Shown: positions 1 through 7,816 of the stretch, piece by piece
Layout of the letters: each line of letters opens with the position of its first letter
How positions within the stretch are numbered: position 1 is the first letter of the stretch
Program-made: the position numbers and the translations under genes
Notes under the pieces: generated by a model
Databases searched by the model: none
Told to the model about the DNA's origin: nothing
The model's input: the letters and a program-made list of their open reading frames with translations, nothing else
NCBI GenBank assembly: GCA_002428215.1
Contig: DIUI01000085.1
Location: 1 to 15,290, forward strand
Reading direction: 5' to 3'
Origin: Prolixibacteraceae bacterium UBA6162
GTDB lineage: Bacteria; Bacteroidota; Bacteroidia; Bacteroidales; Prolixibacteraceae
Length of the DNA stretch: 15,290 nucleotides

Positions 1-866
1 CCAGGAGGACTGTCGGGAGTGAATGGCGTTGAGCTACCCGACACCTTAGTCGGATAGGTGAGTTTCATTGCTGCAAAAACGGGGTGCATCACATGGCAAG
101 CCATATCGCCCAATGCTCCGGTACCAAAATCCCACCAGCCACGCCATACCCATGGGTGATATGCGGCATTATAGGGGCGGTATTTTGCCGGGCCTATGAA
201 GAGATCCCAATCGAGTTCTGCCGGAATCGGTTGTTCGACGGTAGGAGCCAACATTCCCTGCGGCCAGGTAGGCCGGTTGGTGTAGGCCTCGATTTTAACT
301 ACCTCTCCAATTTCACCATTCCATATCCATTCGCAAATTTGCCGCACCCCTTCAGCCGAAGAACCCTGGTTACCCATTTGTGTGGCCACCTTGTACTTAT
401 CGGCCAAACGTGTGAGAAGTCGCGACTCATAAACGCTGTGCGTCAGTGGCTTCTGGGTAAACGCATGTTTTCCCATAGCAATCGCATGTGCAGTAATAAT
501 GGCGTGGGTGTGATCGGAAGTCGAACACATAATAGCGTCGATCGATTTTCCCATCTCGTCGTACATCCTGCGCCAGTCCTTGTATCGGGCAGCCTGCGGA
601 TAAGTCTCAAAAACAGCCGGCACATTAATGCGTCCGCCTGTAGTCCAGTCGACATCGCAAAGCGCAACGATGTTTTCACCTGCCATTCGCTGGATGTTGC
701 CCCGGCCCATACCTCCAATACCAATACCGGCAATGTTCAGTTTGTCGCTGGGAGCTTTGTGCCCCAAACCTGCTATTACATTGCTGGGCACAATGGTAAA
801 GCCGGCTGCAGCGGTTGCAGTAGTTTCGATGAAACCCCGCCTTGAAATTCCCTGATTTTTTTTCAT
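1..866 (-). CDS. Secreted Gfo/Idh/MocA-family oxidoreductase, C-terminus cut by window edge
   Basis: The frame opens with ATG at 866 and stays open to base 1, giving 288 codons of a protein that is usually about 430-480 residues, so the C-terminal part lies outside the window. The N-terminus has a twin-arginine motif (SRRGFIE, about residues 8-14) followed by a short hydrophobic stretch, which predicts Tat export to the periplasm. A Rossmann glycine-rich segment (GIGIGGMGRG) follows near residue 50. The family motif normally read as EKP appears as QKP around K139, followed by LTHSVYESR; the Q variant is common in secreted members. A WxGWWDFGTGALGDM segment lies near the C-terminal end of the visible part. 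The family uses NAD(P) to oxidise or reduce sugar hydroxyls; the substrate here is unknown. A hairpin terminator and a palindromic leader lie upstream, so the gene may have its own promoter. Confidence 0.88.
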   Translation of the reverse strand, partial: MKKNQGISRRGFIETTATAAAGFTIVPSNVIAGLGHKAPSDKLNIAGIGIGGMGRGNIQRMAGENIVALCDVDWTTGGRINVPAVFETYPQAARYKDWRRMYDEMGKSIDAIMCSTSDHTHAIITAHAIAMGKHAFTQKPLTHSVYESRLLTRLADKYKVATQMGNQGSSAEGVRQICEWIWNGEIGEVVKIEAYTNRPTWPQGMLAPTVEQPIPAELDWDLFIGPAKYRPYNAAYHPWVWRGWWDFGTGALGDMACHVMHPVFAAMKLTYPTKVSGSSTPFTPDSPP

Positions 867-908
867 ATTTCTATAAGTTTTGGGTTTAGTTACATACCTG
901 AGTGTTTT

Positions 909-951
909 TGTTGAGACTCAACACTTTTTGAGGTTTAACAACTTAGTTGTT
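909..951. promoter_or_regulatory. Two 15-nt perfect palindromes, candidate operator or leader structure
   Basis: Bases 909-923 and 937-951 are each a perfect inverted repeat of 7+1+7 bases (TGTTGAG-A-CTCAACA and AACAACT-T-AGTTGTT), separated by 13 bases. They lie 43-85 bases upstream of the Gfo/Idh/MocA start at 866 and just past the terminator of the preceding gene. The arms share the GTTG/CAAC core, and the segment at 948-954 could instead pair with 917-923, giving an alternative larger hairpin. The palindromes could be sites for a dimeric sugar-responsive repressor or a folded mRNA leader. No regulator gene is in the window, and no clear Bacteroidetes TAnnTTTG promoter box was found here. 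Confidence 0.4.
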
Positions 952-969
952 GAGCCCTGGCACTAGGTT

Positions 970-1010
970 TAGAAAAGAGCTCCCTCCGGACTTCAATCAG
1001 AGGGAGCTAT
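970..1010 (-). terminator. Intrinsic terminator after the YdjC/ChbG-like gene
   Basis: Perfect 9-bp arms AGCTCCCTC (978-986) and GAGGGAGCT (1000-1008) enclose a 13-base loop. On the minus strand the hairpin is followed by CTTTTCT, a short U-rich tract. It begins 12 bases after the stop codon of the deacetylase-like gene (1021) and has no U-tract on the plus side, so it acts on minus-strand transcription. Confidence 0.75.
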
Positions 1011-1020
1011 AGCATATTTA

Positions 1021-2034
1021 TCAATTACGTGCTTCAAAGCGTTCCATAATCTCCCTCCAGTTGGTGAGAATTATGTCGTTGTCGGCAAAGAACTTATGTA
1101 CAACCGGATCGGCAAAAAGTTCTGCCTCCCAGCCCCGCTGCTGCCACGATCCGGTAATGGTTTTCATGTTCTCTGTGGGAACCGACGCATGAAATATTAT
1201 CTCGGTGAGACCACTCTCCAGACTGTTCACATAGGCGAAGAAATTGTCGCGTACTTCCTGATAAGTACTCCCTTTGGGCACACTGCCAAAGTTGTCGAGT
1301 TTGGGTAAGGTATACTGGTTCATGATCTCTACCACCTCGGCAGTAATAGGATAACCCTGAGCACGAAACTGCTGGGCAATTTTGGGATCCGAAATATCGA
1401 TGGCATTGGCCGGCAGACGATACTCTTCGGCAATTTTAAGAAACACCTTTACGAATTCGGCCGAGCCATAAAGGGTACCCATATGGGTATCGATATGAGT
1501 TGGCTTATAGCCCAAAGCCAACATACTCTCAATTTGTGCTCTAATCTCTTTCTCAACTTCCGCCGGAGAGGCATTCATTACCACCGACCGGACATCGGGC
1601 CACATCATACCCTGGCCATCGATCAGACCGGGAACCAGCGCTTTATCCACCATGGTTGACCACCGGTAAGTTTTCCACTCGCTGGTGAGCGTCAGGTGTA
1701 CCCCAATATCGGCATTGGGATGCTGTTTAGCCCACTCCACCATTTCACGGGCAGCTGGACATGGCATCATAACCGCAGCTGAAGTAACATATCCCTTCTC
1801 AATGTAAAATTTGGTTGCATCGTTTGCTTCAACACACATCCCCGCGTCGTCGTTGTGTAGCAATATCACCTTTTTCCCCTTGGGAAACCCCAACTTTTCG
1901 GCATTGGTTAGCTTCTGACCAGACATGCTTGCCATAGACAACCAACTTCCTCCTACCACAAATACCATCGCCAACAACCATTTGGCAACCATCGAACGTC
2001 CAATTCCTTTCATGCAAAAGCTTTTAAAATTCAT
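1021..2034 (-). CDS. Secreted YdjC/ChbG-family carbohydrate deacetylase-like protein
   Basis: This 337-residue protein matches the YdjC/ChbG (PF04794) fold, a metal-dependent deacetylase family; E. coli ChbG removes an acetyl group from chitooligosaccharides. The metal and active-site pattern is visible: HNDDAG (D62, D63), GVHLTLTSEW (H113) and the zinc-type cluster THIDTHMG (H180, D182, H184). Unlike cytosolic ChbG, it begins with a basic stretch and a hydrophobic segment (about residues 16-36), so it is probably exported or membrane-anchored. ATG at 2034 is the first start; a second in-frame ATG at residue 8 would also leave a complete signal sequence. It is transcribed away from the GH gene at 2375 and ends in the terminator at 978-1008. 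The natural substrate cannot be told; an acetylated amino sugar or other esterified sugar would fit the family. Confidence 0.85.
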   Translation of the reverse strand: MNFKSFCMKGIGRSMVAKWLLAMVFVVGGSWLSMASMSGQKLTNAEKLGFPKGKKVILLHNDDAGMCVEANDATKFYIEKGYVTSAAVMMPCPAAREMVEWAKQHPNADIGVHLTLTSEWKTYRWSTMVDKALVPGLIDGQGMMWPDVRSVVMNASPAEVEKEIRAQIESMLALGYKPTHIDTHMGTLYGSAEFVKVFLKIAEEYRLPANAIDISDPKIAQQFRAQGYPITAEVVEIMNQYTLPKLDNFGSVPKGSTYQEVRDNFFAYVNSLESGLTEIIFHASVPTENMKTITGSWQQRGWEAELFADPVVHKFFADNDIILTNWREIMERFEARN

Positions 2035-2374
2035 ATTTACTGATTACTTAATATTTTTTTATACCATCAGGATTACCCTTCAGGTGCCTGCGAAATTCTC
2101 CGCGATTTATGCCAAAACAAAATTCAATCCATAATTGTCAAATTGTTTATGGCCACCCCGAAAAGCTGTCCTTTATGCCTTAATGTTTATGAACGGTTAT
2201 TCCCCTATGGAGCAATACGCTACAAAAATTTTATCTTCTGCAAATTAGTCGTTTTTAGATTACAGAAATTCAACTCTTTCATCAAAAAAATATGCTATTT
2301 TAACTGCCTCGAACAAAAACGCTCTTTCTTTAGACTGTTTTATTCTTTAAACCATTAAGCAAACTCTTACTGCC
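2035..2374. other. Divergent intergenic region, 340 bp, AT-rich
   Basis: This stretch separates the two divergently transcribed genes starting at 2034 (minus) and 2375 (plus), so it should hold the promoters of both. It is clearly richer in A and T than the flanking coding DNA. I searched by eye for the Bacteroidetes TAnnTTTG box on either strand and found no good match. I also saw no strong inverted repeat and no ORF with recognisable protein content. Short open frames here look like chance. Confidence 0.6.
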
Positions 2375-5300
2375 ATGTTTCGTACTTACAAATCCTGTAT
2401 CTGGGGAGCGTTACTCCTGATACTTTCTGTTTCATGTCAAGCCCCAAAAGGACAATATCCTGAAGGAGCCATCACTCGTTTTTCTGATCTTGAGCGCGAA
2501 TTTAGCTCGCCACCGGCTGCCTATGGGACCATTCCATTCTTTGTTTTGAACGAAATTACTACGCCCGAAGGAATCGCCGAGAGACTGGAGGATTTTAAAG
2601 CCAAAGGGTGCGGCGGGGTCATTTTTCACCCTCGCCCCGGATTGGTAACTGAATATGCCTCAGACGAATGGTACGAGCTCTTCAGGTTTGCAGTGGATAA
2701 GGGGAAAGAGCTAGGAATGGAGGTTTGGATTTACGACGAGAACTCCTACCCGAGTGGTTTTGCAGGCGGTCATGTGCCTGCGCAAATGCCCGAATCCTAC
2801 AACCAGGGTCAGGGATTGATGCCCGAAGTTTCCGAAACAGTTCCTTCCGACTACGATAAGTACTACATGATATTGAAAAAAACCGGAGACCAATATACAG
2901 ATGTTACGCAAAATGCATCCATGGAGGTGGGAAAACCGGGTCATTACATCCTGCTTACAAAAACCTTCTACCGTGTTTCAGGCTGGTTTGGAGGATTTTC
3001 GTACGTAGATATGCTCTACCCCGGGGTGACCGAAAAGTTTATAGAAGTAACCATGCCCGGATATGAAAAGGTGGCAGGAGATGAGTTTGGCAAGAGCGTT
3101 CCGGGGCTTTTTACCGACGAACCGGAAATCAATACCCCTGGCGGTATACGCTGGACACCCGACCTTTTTGAAGTTTTTGAATCCCATTGGGGTTACGACC
3201 TGGTTCCTCTGCTTCCTTTGCTATGGACAGAAGAGGGCGATTGGAAACGGGTTCGACACAACTATACACAAACTCTTTTGCGTCTTTTCATAGAGCGCTA
3301 TTCGGTGCCAATGAGCGAATATCTTGCTTCAAAAAATCTCAAGTTTACCGGACACTATTGGGAACACGGATGGCCTTCGATGCGACTGGGTGGTGACAAT
3401 ATGGCTATGTATGCCTACCACGACCTGCCCGGGATAGACATGCTCTTTAACCAGTTTAACGAAGTTTCGCCGAATGCTCAGTTCGGCAATATCAGAGCGG
3501 TAAAGGAGCTGGCAAGTGTGGCCAACCAATTTGGACGCCACCGCACACTTAGCGAAACCTATGGAGGTGCCGGGTGGGAGATTACCTTCCGCGATCTGAA
3601 AAGGCTTGGCGATTGGGAATATGCACTGGGTGTAAATCTTATGAACCAGCACCTCTCCTACTATTCCATCGCAGGTGCACGAAAATACGACTACCCCCCT
3701 TCGTTTGCCGTCCACAATCCCTGGTGGAAAAGTTACGGGTATCTTAACCACTATTATGCCCGTCTCTCTCTGGCCCTTTCATCGGGCAGACAGGAAAACT
3801 CCATTCTCGTTATTGAACCTACCACTTCGGCATGGCTGTATGACTCCTACCTTCCAAACGGCCGTAATCAGCAATTCAACGTAATCGGGAGTGGTTTTCA
3901 GGCTTTTGTAACCCTTCTCGAAAAGAGCAAGGTTGAGTATGATTTAGGGTCCGAAAACATTATTCACAATCATGGAGCCGTCGAAAAAGCGAAATTCAGA
4001 GTTGGGCGAAGTTCCTATTCTGTGGTGGTGATTCCTCCCGATACGGAGTCGCTCGACAGAACTACCTTCGAACTGCTGAAAGTTTTCCTCGATGCAGGTG
4101 GCAAAGTAGTAACTTTCTCCGCTCCCGACAGAATTGATGGCGCTTTAAATGATGAAATCCAGCAGTTTTTTGCCGCACCGGCTACCAATCTTATTGCCGG
4201 CAATGCCGCCGATATCGATGCCTCTTCTCTCCATTTCCAAAGCTCCACCATCCGGTTTGAAATGAATCCGGGAGGGAACCTGTATCACCACCGCAGGGTG
4301 CTTGAAGATGGTCAGATTATCTTCCTTGCCAATTCCAGCCTCGAAGAGATTGCCAGCGGTCAAATCATCACCCGTGGCGCCAGGGTTTTGGCTATGAATG
4401 CCTTTACCGGCGAAATTTTTGAATACCCCGTAACCGGCGACGGTAAAGCGGTGAGGTTCGAATATTCATTGCCCCCTGCCGAAAGTCTCCTCCTTTTTGT
4501 TGCCACCCGATCATCAGGAAAATATCCGGAATTTCCGGTTAAATCCGACATGCAGCTCGTAACCGCGATTGGCGAAACCACGATTACAGCCGATTGGCCC
4601 AATGTGCTTCCCATCGATTTTGTGGATCTCGAGATTTTAGGTAAAACTATGCCTGCACTGCACACCTACACCGCAGCCACAGAAGTATACAAGGCCTATG
4701 GTTTTGCCGATGGCAACCCCTGGAGCCATCAGATTCAATACCGGACCACCATCCTCGACAAAGGTAATTTTGATGCTGAAAGTGGTTTTTCGGCTACCTA
4801 TAGGTTTGCCATTGGATCGAACTTTGATTTCAGCAACCTGCAGGCGGTGGTAGAGCGACCTCATCTCTACCGGATTACGCTAAATGGATCAGAATTGACG
4901 GCAGTTGAAGGAGAAGTATGGATCGACGAATCGTTTGGCAAATTCGACATCGGCAGCTTGGTAAAAGTGGGTGAGAACAAACTCACCATAACCGCAAGGC
5001 CCATGCATATACATGCTGAGATTGAACCGGTTTATCTACTGGGTAATTTCTCGGTTAAGCCGTCTGCCAGGGGCTGGACCGTTGAAGAACCCATTGAACA
5101 GCTCTCCACCGGAAGCTGGAAATCACAAGGTTTTCCATTCTATGGATGGGATGTTGGTTATTCGAAACAGTTCGATATACCCAACACCAACCGGGAATTT
5201 GTGGTGGCCCTGGGCAAGTGGGAAGGAACCGTTGCCGAAGTATTTGTGAATGGCAGTCATGCCGGCACTATTGCCCTTAGAAGCGATGAGGTAAATGTAA

Positions 5301-5515
5301 CACCCTGGATTGTTTCCGGGATAAACAGTGTAGAGGTTAAAATAACCGGAAGCCTTAAAAATACACTGGGGCCTCATCACAACAATCCGGCTCCCGGACT
5401 AACCAGCCCTTGGACCTGGAGGAATGTTACAAGTCAGGCACCCGGTGAAGCCTATCAGCTCCTCGATTATGGACTCCTAACCGATTTCCACCTTAAGGAG
5501 AGCATTGTCCGATAA
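2375..5515 (+). CDS. Lipoprotein glycoside hydrolase, GH106-like (putative alpha-L-rhamnosidase)
   Basis: This 1046-residue protein starts with a lipoprotein-type signal: a hydrophobic stretch (residues 9-17), then SVSC with C21 as the probable lipidated residue. The residues after C21 (QAPKG) lack the acidic surface-export signal, so it may face the periplasm. The catalytic region carries features of GH106-type and related barrel enzymes: CGGVIFHPRPGL, then EVWIYDENSYPSGFAGG, LFTDEPE (245-251), GHYWEHGW (326-333) and LSETYGG (392-398). E249, E330 and E394 are candidate catalytic or metal-binding acids. The C-terminal roughly 250 residues read as beta-sandwich modules, including one like the GH2 sugar-binding domain (KWEGTVAEVFVNGSHAG). 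Family membership is fairly safe; the rhamnose specificity is not. It is the only plus-strand gene, and its stop codon lies 9 bases from that of the opposing DUF1080 gene. Confidence 0.8.
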   Translation: MFRTYKSCIWGALLLILSVSCQAPKGQYPEGAITRFSDLEREFSSPPAAYGTIPFFVLNEITTPEGIAERLEDFKAKGCGGVIFHPRPGLVTEYASDEWYELFRFAVDKGKELGMEVWIYDENSYPSGFAGGHVPAQMPESYNQGQGLMPEVSETVPSDYDKYYMILKKTGDQYTDVTQNASMEVGKPGHYILLTKTFYRVSGWFGGFSYVDMLYPGVTEKFIEVTMPGYEKVAGDEFGKSVPGLFTDEPEINTPGGIRWTPDLFEVFESHWGYDLVPLLPLLWTEEGDWKRVRHNYTQTLLRLFIERYSVPMSEYLASKNLKFTGHYWEHGWPSMRLGGDNMAMYAYHDLPGIDMLFNQFNEVSPNAQFGNIRAVKELASVANQFGRHRTLSETYGGAGWEITFRDLKRLGDWEYALGVNLMNQHLSYYSIAGARKYDYPPSFAVHNPWWKSYGYLNHYYARLSLALSSGRQENSILVIEPTTSAWLYDSYLPNGRNQQFNVIGSGFQAFVTLLEKSKVEYDLGSENIIHNHGAVEKAKFRVGRSSYSVVVIPPDTESLDRTTFELLKVFLDAGGKVVTFSAPDRIDGALNDEIQQFFAAPATNLIAGNAADIDASSLHFQSSTIRFEMNPGGNLYHHRRVLEDGQIIFLANSSLEEIASGQIITRGARVLAMNAFTGEIFEYPVTGDGKAVRFEYSLPPAESLLLFVATRSSGKYPEFPVKSDMQLVTAIGETTITADWPNVLPIDFVDLEILGKTMPALHTYTAATEVYKAYGFADGNPWSHQIQYRTTILDKGNFDAESGFSATYRFAIGSNFDFSNLQAVVERPHLYRITLNGSELTAVEGEVWIDESFGKFDIGSLVKVGENKLTITARPMHIHAEIEPVYLLGNFSVKPSARGWTVEEPIEQLSTGSWKSQGFPFYGWDVGYSKQFDIPNTNREFVVALGKWEGTVAEVFVNGSHAGTIALRSDEVNVTPWIVSGINSVEVKITGSLKNTLGPHHNNPAPGLTSPWTWRNVTSQAPGEAYQLLDYGLLTDFHLKESIVR

Positions 5516-5524
5516 GTGAATCTG

Positions 5525-6124
5525 CTAAAGTTCGCGGAAATAGATTTGCCGGGCTTCGATTTTCATTCCGGGGTTATGCCCTTGTATGGCAAAATGGCCT
5601 TGGTTATATTCGGTATCGGAGTACGACATCACCTTTTTACCATTGATCCAGAATGTGATGTTCGGGCCCTTCGCCCTGATTCGGTAATCGAACCACTCCC
5701 CGTCTTTGGTTAATAAACGCGTTGCCTTTCCGGTAGGGGTTCCGGGTTTCCAAAGCCAGCCGGTATGTGCATCCTGGTTGTGGCAAATTTGAGCTTCATA
5801 ACCACGCGGATAACCATCGGGGTTGTTTTCGGGAGGATTGGCCCTGAAGTAGAGTCCGCTGTTGCTCTTCTGCTCCAGGTCGGTAATCCTGAATTGGCCC
5901 TTAATTTCGAAATCGCTTGCAGTGGCTTCAGTATAAATGTGCCCCATTCCGCCCATGCCGACAAGAATGCCATTATCGACCGACCATACGGCCTTGCCTC
6001 TTACGAACCATCCATCCAGATTTTGTCCGTTGAAGAGTGAAGTCCATTTCGATTTCGCATAGCCCTCCGAAGGCATCAAGAACATCCCCAGCAAGGCAAT
6101 AAGAATTACTTTTTTCATTTGCAT
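5525..6124 (-). CDS. Secreted DUF1080 (3-keto-disaccharide hydrolase-like) protein
   Basis: This 199-residue single-domain protein has a Sec signal peptide (KKVILIALLGMFLMPSEGYA) and then the DUF1080/PF06439 concanavalin-like beta-sandwich. It begins with SLFNGQNLDGW and contains NSGLYFRAN, GYEAQI, GEWFDYRIRAKG and INGKKVMSY, ending in ARQIYFREL. Characterised members cleave 3-keto-glycosides made by partner oxidoreductases, and others are beta-glucan-fold binding or hydrolase domains. A periplasmic location is likely. The start is ATG at 6124, or ATG two codons later at 6118, which gives a more typical MKK opening. It is the last gene of the minus-strand operon, 19 bases after the SSS transporter. 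A Tat-exported Gfo/Idh/MocA enzyme lies elsewhere in the window and could be its oxidising partner. Confidence 0.87.
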   Translation of the reverse strand: MQMKKVILIALLGMFLMPSEGYAKSKWTSLFNGQNLDGWFVRGKAVWSVDNGILVGMGGMGHIYTEATASDFEIKGQFRITDLEQKSNSGLYFRANPPENNPDGYPRGYEAQICHNQDAHTGWLWKPGTPTGKATRLLTKDGEWFDYRIRAKGPNITFWINGKKVMSYSDTEYNQGHFAIQGHNPGMKIEARQIYFREL

Positions 6125-6143
6125 TTTATTATAGGTTATTAGA

Positions 6144-7757
6144 TTAGCTCAACCAGATATAAAGGAATATGGTTATCAGCGATAATACAGCAAGATGCAG
6201 TCTCCAGTCGGTGATTCCCCTGAATGGAGCAATGCCGCCACTGAAGTTTATCGTAGTCTTTTCGAGCTTAGCAGGATCGGTTTTCTCGGTAAACATCGAC
6301 ACACCAAACAGCACAGCAGTAATGATGATTTCGGCCCAGAGACCACGGTACCCAAAGTTGAATGTAAGTTTATGGTGCAGGAAGGGGAAAATCTGTTTAC
6401 CGGTTTCTGGCCCCAGCAATTGATCGGTAACGAAAATGGTAGCAAGCACGATCCCCACCAAAACCGAGGCAATCGCACCCTTTAGGGTAACCCGTTTGCT
6501 TACAATACCAAAAAAGATAGCAGGAAATACAGGAATTACAAGATAGGCAGTAATGGTTTGCAAATATTTATACAAACCCTCTTCGTTTTTATAGACCAGC
6601 CAGGTCGCCCCAATACCCAGCAAGGTAACCACTACAATGACCATTCGCCCAAGGGCTACCTGACGTTTTTCGGGCACTGATGGATTAAACTCAAGTATAA
6701 AGTCGCGCACTACCAAGGTTGAGACCGAATTCAGCACAGCAATAAGAGAGGTAATCAGAGCTGCCATAAGAGAAGCCAGCATCAAGCCACGGAAACCCGC
6801 TGGCAGCAGCTTGTTCAATAGCAACACAAAAGTTTGTTTGGTCTCCTCGCCCTGCAACTCTCCGGGAAAAAGAGCAAAAGCTATCACTCCGGGAAGGGCA
6901 AAGAGAAATACCGGAAGCAGTTTCAACGAAACGGCGAACATGGCACCCCAACGGGCATGATCGAGGTTTTTGGCAGCAAGTGTGCGCTGCACATTTACCT
7001 GATCGATTCCCCAATAGAAAATTCCGGCATAGAAGGCGGTTGCCAGAATCCCCCAGAAGGGATACACCGGATCATCGTAAGGTTTGGCAATCGACATCAT
7101 ATCAGGAGCCTTTTCCATAAGGCCTCCCCATCCACCTACCTTATCTAAACCAATAAAGAGCATTATCGCAGAGCCGAATATTAAAATTATGACCTGTATG
7201 ACATCGGTATAGGCTACTGCTGTAAAGCCCCCCAATATGGTAAAAATAGCCACCGCAATACCTATATAGATAACGGTCGACATCACATTCCAACCAAGAA
7301 TACTGTTCATTACCAATGCGCCTGCAAACAGGGTAAAGGCGAGCTTGGTCATAACGCTTATGACCAACATCAACCCCGAAAAAAATGTGCGGGCCTGACT
7401 GTTGTATCTGATCTGCAAAAACTCGGGAATAGTGTAGATCTTGTTCTTAAGGTAATAGGGAAAAAGAATGGCACTGGCAAATCCCAGGGTGATGGCAGTG
7501 GTGAGTTCTACCGATCCTGCTGATAAGCCATAACGGTAAGAATCGCCCGAAAGACCCACCAGGTGTTCTGCACCAATATTGGTCGCAAACAAAGAGGCGC
7601 CCACAACAGGCCATTTAATTGACCTGCCGCCCAGAAAAAAGTTGGTGCTGTTCTGGCCTGCCTTTTTGCGGTAAGCCATATAGAGACCAAACGACAAACT
7701 TCCGATCATCACTACCGAAAGTACGACCCAGTCGAGGTTGGTTAATGTTAGATTCAT
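6144..7757 (-). CDS. SSS-family sodium/sugar symporter
   Basis: This 537-residue, strongly hydrophobic protein has about 13-14 predicted membrane segments, the usual size for sodium:solute symporters of the SGLT type. Near the N-terminus are the family signatures NFFLGGRS (39-46) and ASLFATNIGAEHLVGLSG (54-71). These closely follow the unwound TM1 region of bacterial sodium/galactose transporters, with the sugar-contact motif NIGAEH. A long re-entrant pattern (GGFTAVAYTDVIQ) matches the sodium-site helix region. It should bring a monosaccharide or small glycoside across the inner membrane with sodium ions. The gene lies 59 bases after the AGE epimerase and 19 bases before DUF1080, which fits import of the sugar these enzymes handle. 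The substrate cannot be read from sequence. Confidence 0.93.
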   Translation of the reverse strand: MNLTLTNLDWVVLSVVMIGSLSFGLYMAYRKKAGQNSTNFFLGGRSIKWPVVGASLFATNIGAEHLVGLSGDSYRYGLSAGSVELTTAITLGFASAILFPYYLKNKIYTIPEFLQIRYNSQARTFFSGLMLVISVMTKLAFTLFAGALVMNSILGWNVMSTVIYIGIAVAIFTILGGFTAVAYTDVIQVIILIFGSAIMLFIGLDKVGGWGGLMEKAPDMMSIAKPYDDPVYPFWGILATAFYAGIFYWGIDQVNVQRTLAAKNLDHARWGAMFAVSLKLLPVFLFALPGVIAFALFPGELQGEETKQTFVLLLNKLLPAGFRGLMLASLMAALITSLIAVLNSVSTLVVRDFILEFNPSVPEKRQVALGRMVIVVVTLLGIGATWLVYKNEEGLYKYLQTITAYLVIPVFPAIFFGIVSKRVTLKGAIASVLVGIVLATIFVTDQLLGPETGKQIFPFLHHKLTFNFGYRGLWAEIIITAVLFGVSMFTEKTDPAKLEKTTINFSGGIAPFRGITDWRLHLAVLSLITIFLYIWLS

Positions 7758-7816
7758 AGTGAATGTTTAGGTTCAGTAATTGTATAATGGTTATAAAAAT
7801 TTACAAAAATCGCAGG

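Noticed and set aside
84..845. A 253-codon plus-strand open frame
   Set aside because: It is antisense to the Gfo/Idh/MocA gene, whose minus-strand frame is a full family match with a Tat signal; the plus-strand translation has no recognisable domain.
2143..2358. A 71-codon plus-strand open frame in the divergent intergenic region
   Set aside because: It is AT-rich with Phe/Tyr/Lys-heavy low-information content and lies where promoters of two genes must be; no domain or ribosome site supports it.
7779..7806. Sigma70-like promoter in the AGE-SSS gap (TTGTAA, 16 bases, TACAAT on the minus strand)
   Set aside because: Bacteroidetes primary sigma factors prefer a TAnnTTTG box, which is absent here, and AT-rich gaps give such matches by chance.
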